From Actinomycetota bacterium (lineage in GTDB: Bacteria > Actinomycetota > Thermoleophilia > Gaiellales > Gaiellaceae): DNA of 5,345 nt. Under the pieces are notes generated by a model, which saw nothing but the letters and a program-made list of their open reading frames with translations, made no database searches and was not told the origin of the DNA. A program made the position numbers and the translations under genes. Shown here one piece after another: positions 1 through 5,065 of this stretch; position 1 is the first letter of the stretch; each line of letters starts with the position of its first letter. The DNA lies in assembly GCA_005884155.1 (NCBI GenBank), contig VAXD01000112.1, positions 1 to 5,345 of the forward strand, in the 5' to 3' direction.

Positions 1-1
1 A

Positions 2-925
2 GAGTTCGCCGACCGGGAGGGAGATCGCATCTACGCGTCCCGAGTGGGCCGCGCCGTGCTGAGGGCTGGAATCGTCCTCGGCGGGAACAACGGCCCGCCG
101 GGAGCATTGATCCGCGGCCTGAACTTCAGCGTCCGCGATCCGAGGAAGACCCTGCACGGAGATGTCGTCCACATCTGGGGCTCGGCGTCGGGGGCACGGG
201 TGCTCGACACCCGGATCGACGGCCATGGCGTAATCGACGCCGGGCTGGTCGTCCATCAGCCGGCCGGCTTCGTCGCGCGGCGAGTTGTGGCGCGGCGGTT
301 CCTGAGCTACGGCATCGTCGTCGACCCCAACGACTTCAACTACACGACGAAGTTGCCGTACTCGCTGCGCGACCTCACGATCGCGGGTGTCAGCCGAAGG
401 GTGCCGGGCTCGTCGAACGGCACTGCCGAGGCCTGCCTCTGGCTCGGAAGCCGCGGAACGGTCCAACGGGTAAGCGTCCGCAACTGTGCGATCAGCGGGA
501 TCTGGACGGGCACGGCCATGAGGAGCTCGCGCATCCAAGACGCGACGATCGACCGCTCACGGGTCGGGATCTACATCGAGCACTTCACCACCGGCACGAC
601 CTTCCGGCGCCTGCGCTTCGGAACGGGCGTGACTCGCGGCGTCAACGCCGAATGGGCGAACCAGGCTCAGGGCGGGCGGCCGGCCAGCGTCGACAACGTC
701 ATCGAGGACGCGTACTTCAGGGCGTCGCACGTGGGCGTCTACCTCGATCAGGGAACGACCCGGACTGTCGTTCGCCACTGCGTTTTCGTGGGCCAGGACT
801 GGGCCGGAATCGGCGATTTCCGGGGCATCGACAACCAGTACTACGAGAACAACTTCGACGGTCTCGCGCCGGGCGCGGTCGCCGTCTCGTACGACCACGA
901 CCCAGCCGGCAGGGCACGCCGATGA
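2..925 (+). CDS. Right-handed parallel beta-helix protein, 5' partial
   Basis: The reading frame is open from base 2, so the true start is probably left of the window. A GTG at 44 is possible but would begin inside what already looks like folded sequence. The visible 307 residues carry irregular beta-helix rungs: short strand motifs ending in G-[IV]-x-[VI], such as YGIVV (103-107), SGIWTG (165-170), VGIYIEH (188-194), VGVYLDQ (244-250) and AGIGDF (268-273). They alternate with turn-rich, Asn/Asp-rich stretches such as NVIEDAYF (232-239) and end in a YYENN motif. This is the pectate-lyase/NosD-like fold, which in polysaccharide clusters usually binds, cleaves or epimerises glycans. No catalytic residues can be assigned. 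No signal peptide is visible, but the N-terminus is missing. The stop overlaps the ATP-grasp start as ATGA, so the two genes are translationally coupled. The fold is fairly sure; enzymatic role and substrate are unknown. Confidence 0.8.
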   Translation, partial: EFADREGDRIYASRVGRAVLRAGIVLGGNNGPPGALIRGLNFSVRDPRKTLHGDVVHIWGSASGARVLDTRIDGHGVIDAGLVVHQPAGFVARRVVARRFLSYGIVVDPNDFNYTTKLPYSLRDLTIAGVSRRVPGSSNGTAEACLWLGSRGTVQRVSVRNCAISGIWTGTAMRSSRIQDATIDRSRVGIYIEHFTTGTTFRRLRFGTGVTRGVNAEWANQAQGGRPASVDNVIEDAYFRASHVGVYLDQGTTRTVVRHCVFVGQDWAGIGDFRGIDNQYYENNFDGLAPGAVAVSYDHDPAGRARR

Positions 926-2067
926 GCTCCGTCGTCGTGACCGACGCCGACGAGCGCGCAGCGCTCGGAGCTGCACGCGGTCTCCGGAGAGCCGGCTACC
1001 GCGTGTGCGCTGTCGCGCGCGGTCGACCGGCCGCGACGCACTGGTCACGGTCGTGTTCCGAACGCGTCCGGTTGCCCGACCCGCGCAAGAGCGTCCAGGG
1101 CTTCGTCGACGGGCTCGACGAGCTCCTGAAGGACGGCCGCTACGACGCGCTCATCCCGGGAAGCGACGCCTCGCTGCTCGCCGTCTCCGAGCACCGGGAA
1201 CGGCTCGAGCGTTCGACCCGTCTCGGGCTGCCGTCGCGCGAGGCCGTGCGACGAAGCGTCGACAAGCGGCTGCTGCTCGAGGTGGCCGACCTCGCAGGCC
1301 TTGCTGGGCCGCACAGCAAGGCCTGCACCGGCCTCGAGGAGGCCGAAGTCGCCGCGTCGGAGCTGGGCTATCCCGTCGTGCTCAAGCCGGCGCAGTCGTT
1401 CCAGCCGGTGAACGGAGGCCTGAAGCAGCAAGGCGTCGTCGTCATTGCGGACGCGGAGACGCTCGAGAGCTCGGTGTCGACGCTGACGCCGCCCTTCATC
1501 GTCCAACGCTTCGAGCGGGCCGGCTTTCTGTCTTGCACAGGCGTGTTCGCGGAGGGCCAATTGCTGGCCGCGACGACCTCGCGTGTGCTGCGGCTCTGGC
1601 CTCCCACCGCGGGGATGCATACGTTTTCCGAGACCATCAGCCCGCCGCGCGGCCTGACCGATCGTGTGCGCGCGCTGCTCACGGCGATCGGCTGGCAGGG
1701 CATCTTCCAGCTCCAGATGCTCGAGCTGCCGGACGGGCGGCTCTCGGTGATCGATCTCAACCCCCGGGTATTCGGGTCGATCGCGCTCGACGACTACGCC
1801 GGCGCGAATCTCGCCGCCGTCTGGTGTGACTGGCTGCTCGGCCGCAACCCCCTCCCAGTGGTCGCGGAGCCGAAGAGGCGATATCGCTGGGAAGAAGGCG
1901 AGCTCTGCCACTTCGCGTGGCAGCTGCGCCACCGGCGGCTCCGAGCGGCGGTTACCGCAATCCTTCCTCACCGCCGGGTCACACACTCATGGTTCCGCGT
2001 GACCGACCCGGGGCCGTTGGTGGCCCGAGGCGTCAATCTGGTCTTCCGCGGACGGGGACGGGTATGA
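922..2067 (+). CDS. ATP-grasp domain carboxylate-amine (or thiol) ligase-like protein
   Basis: 381 residues. The ATG at 922 overlaps the upstream stop (ATGA) and has a weak AGGG (911-914) seven bases before it. An earlier in-frame start at 652 would overlap the beta-helix gene deeply and add only Arg/Gly-rich shadow sequence. Layout: a pre-ATP-grasp Rossmann-like region (about 1-110, opening with SSVVVTDAD), then the ATP-grasp fold with YPVVLKP (150-156, presumed ATP-contacting Lys155), a Gly-rich loop around 164-171, FIVQRFE (192-198), and the C-terminal core FQLQMLE (262-268) and VIDLNPR (276-282), the last being the family's metal/phosphate site. The family activates a carboxylate as an acyl phosphate and joins it to an amine or thiol. 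The protein appears soluble. Between a beta-helix protein and a sugar-phosphate transferase, it may attach an amino acid or amine to a glycan precursor; that is inference. The family call is strong, the substrate unknown. Confidence 0.88.
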   Translation: MSSVVVTDADERAALGAARGLRRAGYRVCAVARGRPAATHWSRSCSERVRLPDPRKSVQGFVDGLDELLKDGRYDALIPGSDASLLAVSEHRERLERSTRLGLPSREAVRRSVDKRLLLEVADLAGLAGPHSKACTGLEEAEVAASELGYPVVLKPAQSFQPVNGGLKQQGVVVIADAETLESSVSTLTPPFIVQRFERAGFLSCTGVFAEGQLLAATTSRVLRLWPPTAGMHTFSETISPPRGLTDRVRALLTAIGWQGIFQLQMLELPDGRLSVIDLNPRVFGSIALDDYAGANLAAVWCDWLLGRNPLPVVAEPKRRYRWEEGELCHFAWQLRHRRLRAAVTAILPHRRVTHSWFRVTDPGPLVARGVNLVFRGRGRV

Positions 2068-3455
2068 GCACCGGCACCGAGGCGGGCCCCTTCGAGCCCG
2101 AGCGGCTGCACGGCCTCACCCGGACGGAGCCGCGCGCGCGTCCCTATGTCGCCCCGCGGAACAGCGTCACCTGGCTCGTCCTCGGCGGACGCGCGCTCCT
2201 GATCTGGCTGCCGGTCTGTTTCCTGCTCGCGCAGACCACGCCGATGCCCAAGGCGCTCGTCGCCGCCGGCGTGGTGTCCGCGATCTGGCTCCTGGGCCTC
2301 CGCGCCGGGCTGAGCACCTACTTCACACTCGGTCCGGCAGTCGCCTCGGCGGCCGGGACGCTCACGGGGCTCGTCGCCGTCTCGGCCTTCGACCTCTGGG
2401 TGCCGGGAATCGACCCCGGCGCGGGCGCCCTGGGCGAGACCGCCGTGGTCGTCTTCGCGCTGTCCGCGGCCTGGGAGCACGCGGTCCGCAGCATCGCGAA
2501 GCGTCGCGTGCTCGTGGTGGGCACCGGCGGGTGCGCTGCCGAGGTTCTGGACGAGCTTCAGCGCGGCAAGCGGGCCCCGTTCACGATGCTGGGGCTCGTC
2601 GGCGACGGACGCGAGACGCCCGCAGGCGATGTCCCTCGCCTGGGGTCGTTCGACGAGCTCCGGGAGATCGTCGAGATGCACCGGCCCGACATCGTGATCC
2701 TCACCGACGAACGCGTGAGCTCGTGGGCCGTCGATCCGCTCCTCGACCTCGCGCCGATTGGGTTCCGGGTCGTCGGCGTCTCGCATTTCGTCGAGCACGC
2801 GCTCGGGCGCGTTCCCCTCCGCCACCTGACTCCGGCGTGGTTCATGAGCATGCTGCACCTCCGTCAGAAGCCGTACACGCGGCTGGCGAAGCGCGCGTTC
2901 GACCTCCTGGTCTCGTCAGCAGGCCTGCTGGTGGTGGCGCCGCTGTTCCCGTTCCTCGTGCTGCTGGTCCGCACCACCCCGGGACCGATCATCTACCGCC
3001 AGACGCGGCTGGGCGAAGGGGGACGGCATTTCACGATCTTCAAGCTCCGGACGATGCGCGTCGACGCCGAGCACGACGGGTCCCCGCGCTTCGCGCTGGA
3101 GCACGACTCGCGCGTCACCTGGGTAGGGCACGTTCTCCGCCAGACGCATCTCGACGAGCTGCCCCAGCTCTGGAATGTGCTCAGGGGCGAGATGTCGGTG
3201 GTCGGCCCGCGGCCGGAACGGCCGGAGTTCGTCGCCTTGCTCGAGCGTTCGGTCCCCTTCTGGACGCGGCGCCTGCTGGTCAAGCCCGGCATCACCGGCT
3301 GGGCTCAGCTCCGCTGCGGTTACGCGTTCGACTCGTCCAGCGCGGCCGAGAAGCTCTCCTACGACCTCTGGTACCTGCGGAACCGCAACCTTGTCGTGGA
3401 TCTCGCAATCTGCGCCAAGACGGTCTCGACTCTGCTGTTCCGATCCGGCCGCTGA
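2064..3455 (+). CDS. Polyprenyl glycosylphosphotransferase (initiating sugar transferase of surface polysaccharide)
   Basis: 463 residues. The ATG at 2064 overlaps the ATP-grasp stop as ATGA, with GGGGA (2054-2058) five bases upstream; earlier in-frame starts would lie inside the ATP-grasp gene. The N-terminus has about four hydrophobic segments (about 35-56, 64-81, 86-110, 124-140). A nucleotide-binding-like Rossmann segment follows (RVLVVGTGG, 148-156). The bacterial sugar transferase domain spans about 271-463: a membrane-embedded helix after KRAFD (277-302), IIYRQTRLGEGG (309-320), FKLRTM (326-331), the LDELPQLWN block (363-371) with the Asp-Glu dyad D364/E365, MSVVGPRPERPEF (377-389) and KPGITGWAQL (407-416). 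Family members such as WcaJ, WbaP and PglC move a sugar phosphate from a UDP-sugar to undecaprenyl phosphate at the cytoplasmic membrane, the first step of capsule, EPS or O-glycan assembly. All signature blocks are intact, so it should be active. The sugar cannot be read from sequence. Confidence 0.95.
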   Translation: MSTGTEAGPFEPERLHGLTRTEPRARPYVAPRNSVTWLVLGGRALLIWLPVCFLLAQTTPMPKALVAAGVVSAIWLLGLRAGLSTYFTLGPAVASAAGTLTGLVAVSAFDLWVPGIDPGAGALGETAVVVFALSAAWEHAVRSIAKRRVLVVGTGGCAAEVLDELQRGKRAPFTMLGLVGDGRETPAGDVPRLGSFDELREIVEMHRPDIVILTDERVSSWAVDPLLDLAPIGFRVVGVSHFVEHALGRVPLRHLTPAWFMSMLHLRQKPYTRLAKRAFDLLVSSAGLLVVAPLFPFLVLLVRTTPGPIIYRQTRLGEGGRHFTIFKLRTMRVDAEHDGSPRFALEHDSRVTWVGHVLRQTHLDELPQLWNVLRGEMSVVGPRPERPEFVALLERSVPFWTRRLLVKPGITGWAQLRCGYAFDSSSAAEKLSYDLWYLRNRNLVVDLAICAKTVSTLLFRSGR

Positions 3456-3458
3456 GCC

Positions 3459-3464
3459 TACAAT
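3459..3464 (+). promoter_or_regulatory. Candidate -10 box (TACAAT) for the small membrane gene
   Basis: TACAAT matches the sigma-70-type -10 consensus at five of six positions and stands out in GC-rich sequence just after the transferase stop. Its end lies nine bases before the GTG at 3474, so a transcript starting 6-9 bases downstream would begin at or next to the start codon. There is no convincing -35 box 16-18 bases upstream (the area around 3435-3441 reads CTGTTCC) and no Shine-Dalgarno before the GTG. Both fit leaderless expression, but chance occurrence is possible. Confidence 0.5.
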
Positions 3465-3473
3465 CCTCAGACG

Positions 3474-3671
3474 GTGACGAGAAAGCGTGCCGCAGCTCGC
3501 GGGGAGATCCTCGAGCCCCCCGAGGCTCGAGAGGGGCGTCGCTTCTGGTTCCAAGTCGAGGACGTCGAGCTCAAGTGGCTCCCGCTCGGCGAGACGGCGT
3601 TCCTGCTCTGGGTGCTCGCGGCGCTCGTCCTGGTCTGGCTGGTCGTCGCCCTCGTGCTGCTTCTTCTCTAA
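3474..3671 (+). CDS. Small tail-anchored membrane protein, 65 aa, unknown function
   Basis: The GTG at 3474 is the first start after an in-frame TGA (the transferase stop at 3453-3455), so the gene cannot begin earlier. The product has a basic N-terminus (TRKRAAARG), a polar, acidic-leaning middle (about 11-41), then one long hydrophobic segment (42-65) running to the last residue with no polar tail. This is tail-anchor topology, with the N-terminal part predicted cytoplasmic by the positive-inside rule. Codons are strongly G/C at the third position, like the neighbouring genes, which supports a real gene. It lies 18 bases after the transferase stop in the same frame, and may be co-transcribed as well as expressed from its own -10 box. 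Its TAA interlocks with the stop codon of the convergent gene. No family was recognised. A membrane accessory of polysaccharide synthesis is possible from location only. Confidence 0.7.
   Translation: MTRKRAAARGEILEPPEAREGRRFWFQVEDVELKWLPLGETAFLLWVLAALVLVWLVVALVLLLL
3510..3531. repeat. Perfect inverted repeat inside the small membrane gene
   Basis: CTCGAGCC (3510-3517) and GGCTCGAG (3524-3531) form a perfect 8-bp stem with a 6-base loop, starting 36 bases into the small gene and about 55 bases after the transferase stop. There is no T-run after it, so it is not a classical intrinsic terminator. It could attenuate transcript leaving the glycan operon, or simply reflect GC-rich codons (repeated Glu/Pro/Arg). 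Confidence 0.4.
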
Positions 3672-4762
3672 CCGGCGTAGACGAACGTGCTGCCGCCGAG
3701 CATGCGCCCGTAGTGCCCCCGCGCGCGCGCCCCGAGGCCGGGCCACACGTACCAGCGGTAGACCCCCGGCCGGAGCCGGTAGCGGTGGCCCTGGTAGACC
3801 CAACTCCGCGGCAGCTTGAAGTGGGCGTGCGTGGGCCAGGCGGTCAGGATCCGCTTGCCACGGATCAGTTGGACGTTGTAGTAGCTGGCACCCTTCGCGG
3901 GTAGCCAGGCCAGGTGAGGCCGGGCGCTGACGCGTTCGCCGGGGACGGGATTGATCAGCCTGCCGGTTGCCGTCACCGTCAGCGCCTGGGTGGCCGAATT
4001 TGCGGCGACGTCGAAAGCGCTCACCGTGTAGTGGTACTGCGCACCGGGCCGCAGCCCCTTGTCGCGGAAGGCTGCGCCCGTGCCGTTGAAGATCAACTTG
4101 TTGGGCCCCGAGCCCCGAGAGCGCATCACCTGCACGCCCTGCACGTCGGGAGAGGCCGTCCAGCCCAGCAGCACATTTCGATCCCCATGCTTCGCGGTCA
4201 CCTTCCCGAGACTCGGCGGGGTCGCGTCGTACGAGAGCCCGTACGTAGCGCTTCCGACGTTGCCCGCGTTGTCCGAGCACGTGCCGACGACCGACGCGCT
4301 GCCGTTGTCCGGGCCGCTGTAGGTCGTGGACGAGCACCCGGCGAGCCCCGAGGTCGCATCGCTACCCGCGAATGACACGGGGACGGGATGGTTGTACCAG
4401 CCGTTCACGTCGGGAGGCCGGCTCGGGACAGCGTGCACGGCTGGGGCCGTCTTGTCGATCTTGATAGTCACGGTGAAGTCGATGTGGATGCTTCCCCAGG
4501 TGGCGGAGCACGTCCGGTTGGTACCTGGGGTATCCGCTGTGTAGGTCACGGTTAGGCACCCGCTCGACTCCGAGTCGGGCGGGGGTGTGACCACCCAGTT
4601 CACCGTAACGTTGCTTGTGTACCAGCCGTTCGCGCCCATCGTCCCGGAGATTACGGGCGTGATCGACTCCCCCTGGCCTGCCGCAGCTGAAGGCACGGCA
4701 AGGCTAACCAAAGCCACTACGAAAACCAACAGCCGGCGGCTTGCCGTTGGGACCCTTTGCAC
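3668..4762 (-). CDS. Secreted protein with two Ig-like repeats, an FN3-like domain and an aromatic-rich C-terminal domain
   Basis: 364 residues from a GTG (4762-4760 on the - strand), preceded by the purine-rich GGGAGAGGAG. Residues 1-28 are a Sec signal peptide: basic start, hydrophobic core LLVFVVALVSLAV, and cleavage probably after PSAAA (28). Repeat 1 (about 33-106) and repeat 2 (about 107-183) share a VNW- or GWY-type opening (NGWY at 45-48 and 120-123), a Cys pair each (C69/C85 and C143/C162, plausible disulfides) and an end of the type IDKTAP / YDATPP; repeat 2 has the CSDNAGN motif of bacterial Ig-like modules. Residues about 184-267 resemble fibronectin type III (VLLGWTAS, YHYTVSAFD). 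The C-terminal part (268-364) has YYNVQL and YRWYVWPG. There is no LPXTG or C-terminal membrane segment, so the protein is predicted to be released or held non-covalently at the surface. Likely role is adhesion or carbohydrate/protein binding; no enzyme motif was seen. Confidence 0.88.
   Translation of the reverse strand: MQRVPTASRRLLVFVVALVSLAVPSAAAGQGESITPVISGTMGANGWYTSNVTVNWVVTPPPDSESSGCLTVTYTADTPGTNRTCSATWGSIHIDFTVTIKIDKTAPAVHAVPSRPPDVNGWYNHPVPVSFAGSDATSGLAGCSSTTYSGPDNGSASVVGTCSDNAGNVGSATYGLSYDATPPSLGKVTAKHGDRNVLLGWTASPDVQGVQVMRSRGSGPNKLIFNGTGAAFRDKGLRPGAQYHYTVSAFDVAANSATQALTVTATGRLINPVPGERVSARPHLAWLPAKGASYYNVQLIRGKRILTAWPTHAHFKLPRSWVYQGHRYRLRPGVYRWYVWPGLGARARGHYGRMLGGSTFVYAG
4393..4631. 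repeat. Direct repeat marking the Ig-like domain duplication
   Basis: The 14-base string TGTACCAGCCGTTC occurs at 4393-4406 and again at 4618-4631, 225 bases apart. That equals 75 codons, so both copies are in the same reading frame. Read on the - strand they encode the NGWY-type opening of the two Ig-like repeats. This shows directly that the two domains arose by duplication or share a conserved module start. It is a protein-domain repeat, not a mobile element. Confidence 0.75.
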
Positions 4763-4764
4763 GA

Positions 4765-4774
4765 CTCCTCTCCC
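4765..4774 (-). promoter_or_regulatory. Ribosome binding site of the secreted Ig-like protein
   Basis: On the - strand this reads GGGAGAGGAG, followed by TC and the GTG start at 4762. The upstream GGGAG ends seven bases before GTG, a normal spacing; the second AGGAG ends only two bases before it. The strong site supports the GTG start, which also gives a complete signal peptide. Confidence 0.75.
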
Positions 4775-4805
4775 AAAGCGTCGTCCTCAGCGGTACGTGC
4801 TTGTC

Positions 4806-4815
4806 TAGTTAACTA
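4806..4815. repeat. Perfect 10-bp palindrome over the -10 box
   Basis: TAGTTAACTA is its own reverse complement and covers the -10 hexamer of the - strand promoter. A protein bound here would block polymerase. It is short enough to occur by chance in an A/T-rich patch. Confidence 0.5.
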
Positions 4816-4835
4816 CCCACTTTCGAACGTGTCAA
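4807..4835 (-). promoter_or_regulatory. Promoter of the secreted Ig-like gene (TTGACA-17-TTAACT)
   Basis: On the - strand a perfect TTGACA -35 (4835-4830) is followed by exactly 17 bases and TTAACT (4812-4807), a moderate -10 (three of six consensus positions). Transcription would start near 4800, giving a leader of about 38 bases that contains the GGGAGAGGAG ribosome site. This 102-base gap is visibly more A/T-rich than the surrounding genes. Both promoter boxes lie in palindromes (4806-4815 and 4827-4844), which suggests control by dimeric DNA-binding proteins. Confidence 0.7.
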
Positions 4836-4844
4836 TTCACACGT
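4827..4844. repeat. 18-bp near-perfect dyad over the -35 box, operator-like
   Basis: ACGTGT and ACACGT form a 6-bp inverted repeat around CAATTC, whose AATT core is also symmetric; only the C/C pair at 4833/4838 breaks the symmetry (16 of 18 positions). It encloses the TTGACA -35 element (4830-4835). Its centre is 25 bp from the centre of the palindrome at 4806-4815. The shape fits a dimeric regulator site; no regulator gene is in the window. Confidence 0.5.
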
Positions 4845-4855
4845 CCCGAAGGGAC
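4843..4855 (-). terminator. Short hairpin after the 53-aa gene, weak terminator candidate
   Basis: On the - strand, GTCCC-TTC-GGGAC forms a 5-bp stem with a 3-base loop, starting 9 bases after the stop of the small membrane gene (4865). There is no U-tract. It may shield the next promoter from readthrough, but the stem is short and this may be incidental. Confidence 0.3.
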
Positions 4856-4864
4856 TGACCCAGC

Positions 4865-5026
4865 TCACCGCCGGCGCTTCATCCCATGCGGCCGGCTCAG
4901 GTCGACCGCCACCGCGAAGAGAAAGAAGCCCGCCCACCAGTTGACCGGGTCGAACGTCAGCGCCTCGCGGTCGCCGATCAGGTCGCAGATGAACCAGACC
5001 ACGAACCAGAGCAGAGTCACGCTCAT
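4865..5026 (-). CDS. Small hydrophobic membrane protein, 53 aa, unknown function
   Basis: Read from the ATG at 5026-5024 the product has two hydrophobic segments (about 3-15, VTLLWFVVWFICD, and about 29-41, NWWAGFFLFAVAV) separated by a charged loop (DLIGDREALTFDPV), and a very basic end (SRPHGMKRRR). Two membrane helices with a cytoplasmic C-terminus fit best. Nearly all codons end in G or C (runs of GTC, CTG, TTC, GCG), so it is very likely real. A longer in-frame opening back to 5197 is Arg/Gln/Glu-rich shadow of the divergent gene. GGGAGG sits one base before the ATG, too close for efficient use, but seven bases before the GTG at codon 3 (5020-5018). The true start may therefore be that GTG, giving 51 residues. 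No family was recognised. Confidence 0.7.
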   Translation of the reverse strand: MSVTLLWFVVWFICDLIGDREALTFDPVNWWAGFFLFAVAVDLSRPHGMKRRR

Positions 5027-5027
5027 A

Positions 5028-5033
5028 CCTCCC
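5028..5033 (-). promoter_or_regulatory. Shine-Dalgarno (GGGAGG) that questions the start of the 53-aa gene
   Basis: The - strand reads GGGAGG, T, ATG AGC GTG. Spacing is one base to ATG and seven to GTG. Normal ribosome geometry favours GTG at 5020; start-codon preference favours ATG at 5026. Confidence 0.6.
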
Positions 5034-5047
5034 GCGTCGCTGACGGC

Positions 5048-5056
5048 GATTATCCT
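5048..5056. promoter_or_regulatory. Shared divergent -10 region
   Basis: The 39-base gap between the divergent small gene and the MauE-like gene contains GATTATCCT. On the - strand it gives GATAAT (5054-5049, five of six to consensus), about 23 bases before the ATG at 5026. On the + strand it gives TATCCT (5051-5056, four of six), ending nine bases before the CTG at 5066, or GATTAT (5048-5053). Overlapping -10 boxes would make the two promoters mutually exclusive. No good -35 is visible on either strand. Confidence 0.45.
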
Positions 5057-5065
5057 CTCCGACCT

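Noticed and set aside
652..921. 90-codon N-terminal extension of the ATP-grasp gene
   Set aside because: It overlaps the beta-helix gene and is Arg/Gly-rich; the ATGA start at 922 begins exactly at the expected Rossmann strand.
1045..1986. 313-codon open frame on the - strand
   Set aside because: Antisense to the ATP-grasp gene, whose motifs are clear; the antisense product is low-complexity and charged.
1917..2063. 49-codon N-terminal extension of the transferase
   Set aside because: It overlaps the ATP-grasp C-terminus; the coupled ATG at 2064 fits the family better.
1968..2858. 296-codon open frame on the - strand
   Set aside because: Antisense to the membrane half of the transferase; His/Arg/Asp/Gly-rich with no recognisable domain.
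2531..3904. 457-codon open frame on the + strand
   Set aside because: Out-of-frame shadow of the transferase, continuing antisense to the secreted-protein gene. Composition is Arg/Ala/Pro-rich, while the alternative frame contains all sugar-transferase motifs.
2916..4337. 473-codon open frame on the - strand
   Set aside because: It spans the end of the transferase gene, the small gene and part of the secreted-protein gene in a different frame. The translation is Arg/Gln/Glu/Pro-rich with no hydrophobic core or motif, the usual antisense shadow in GC-rich DNA.
4393..4631. Possible mobile element or CRISPR-like repeat from the 14-base direct repeat
   Set aside because: There are only two copies, in the same reading frame, coding for the same domain motif; no transposase or spacer structure is present.
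4886..5065. ATG-started N-terminal extension of the MauE-like protein
   Set aside because: It is highly charged, uses less G/C-biased third positions and is antisense to a small gene with excellent codon use; kept only as an alternative start.
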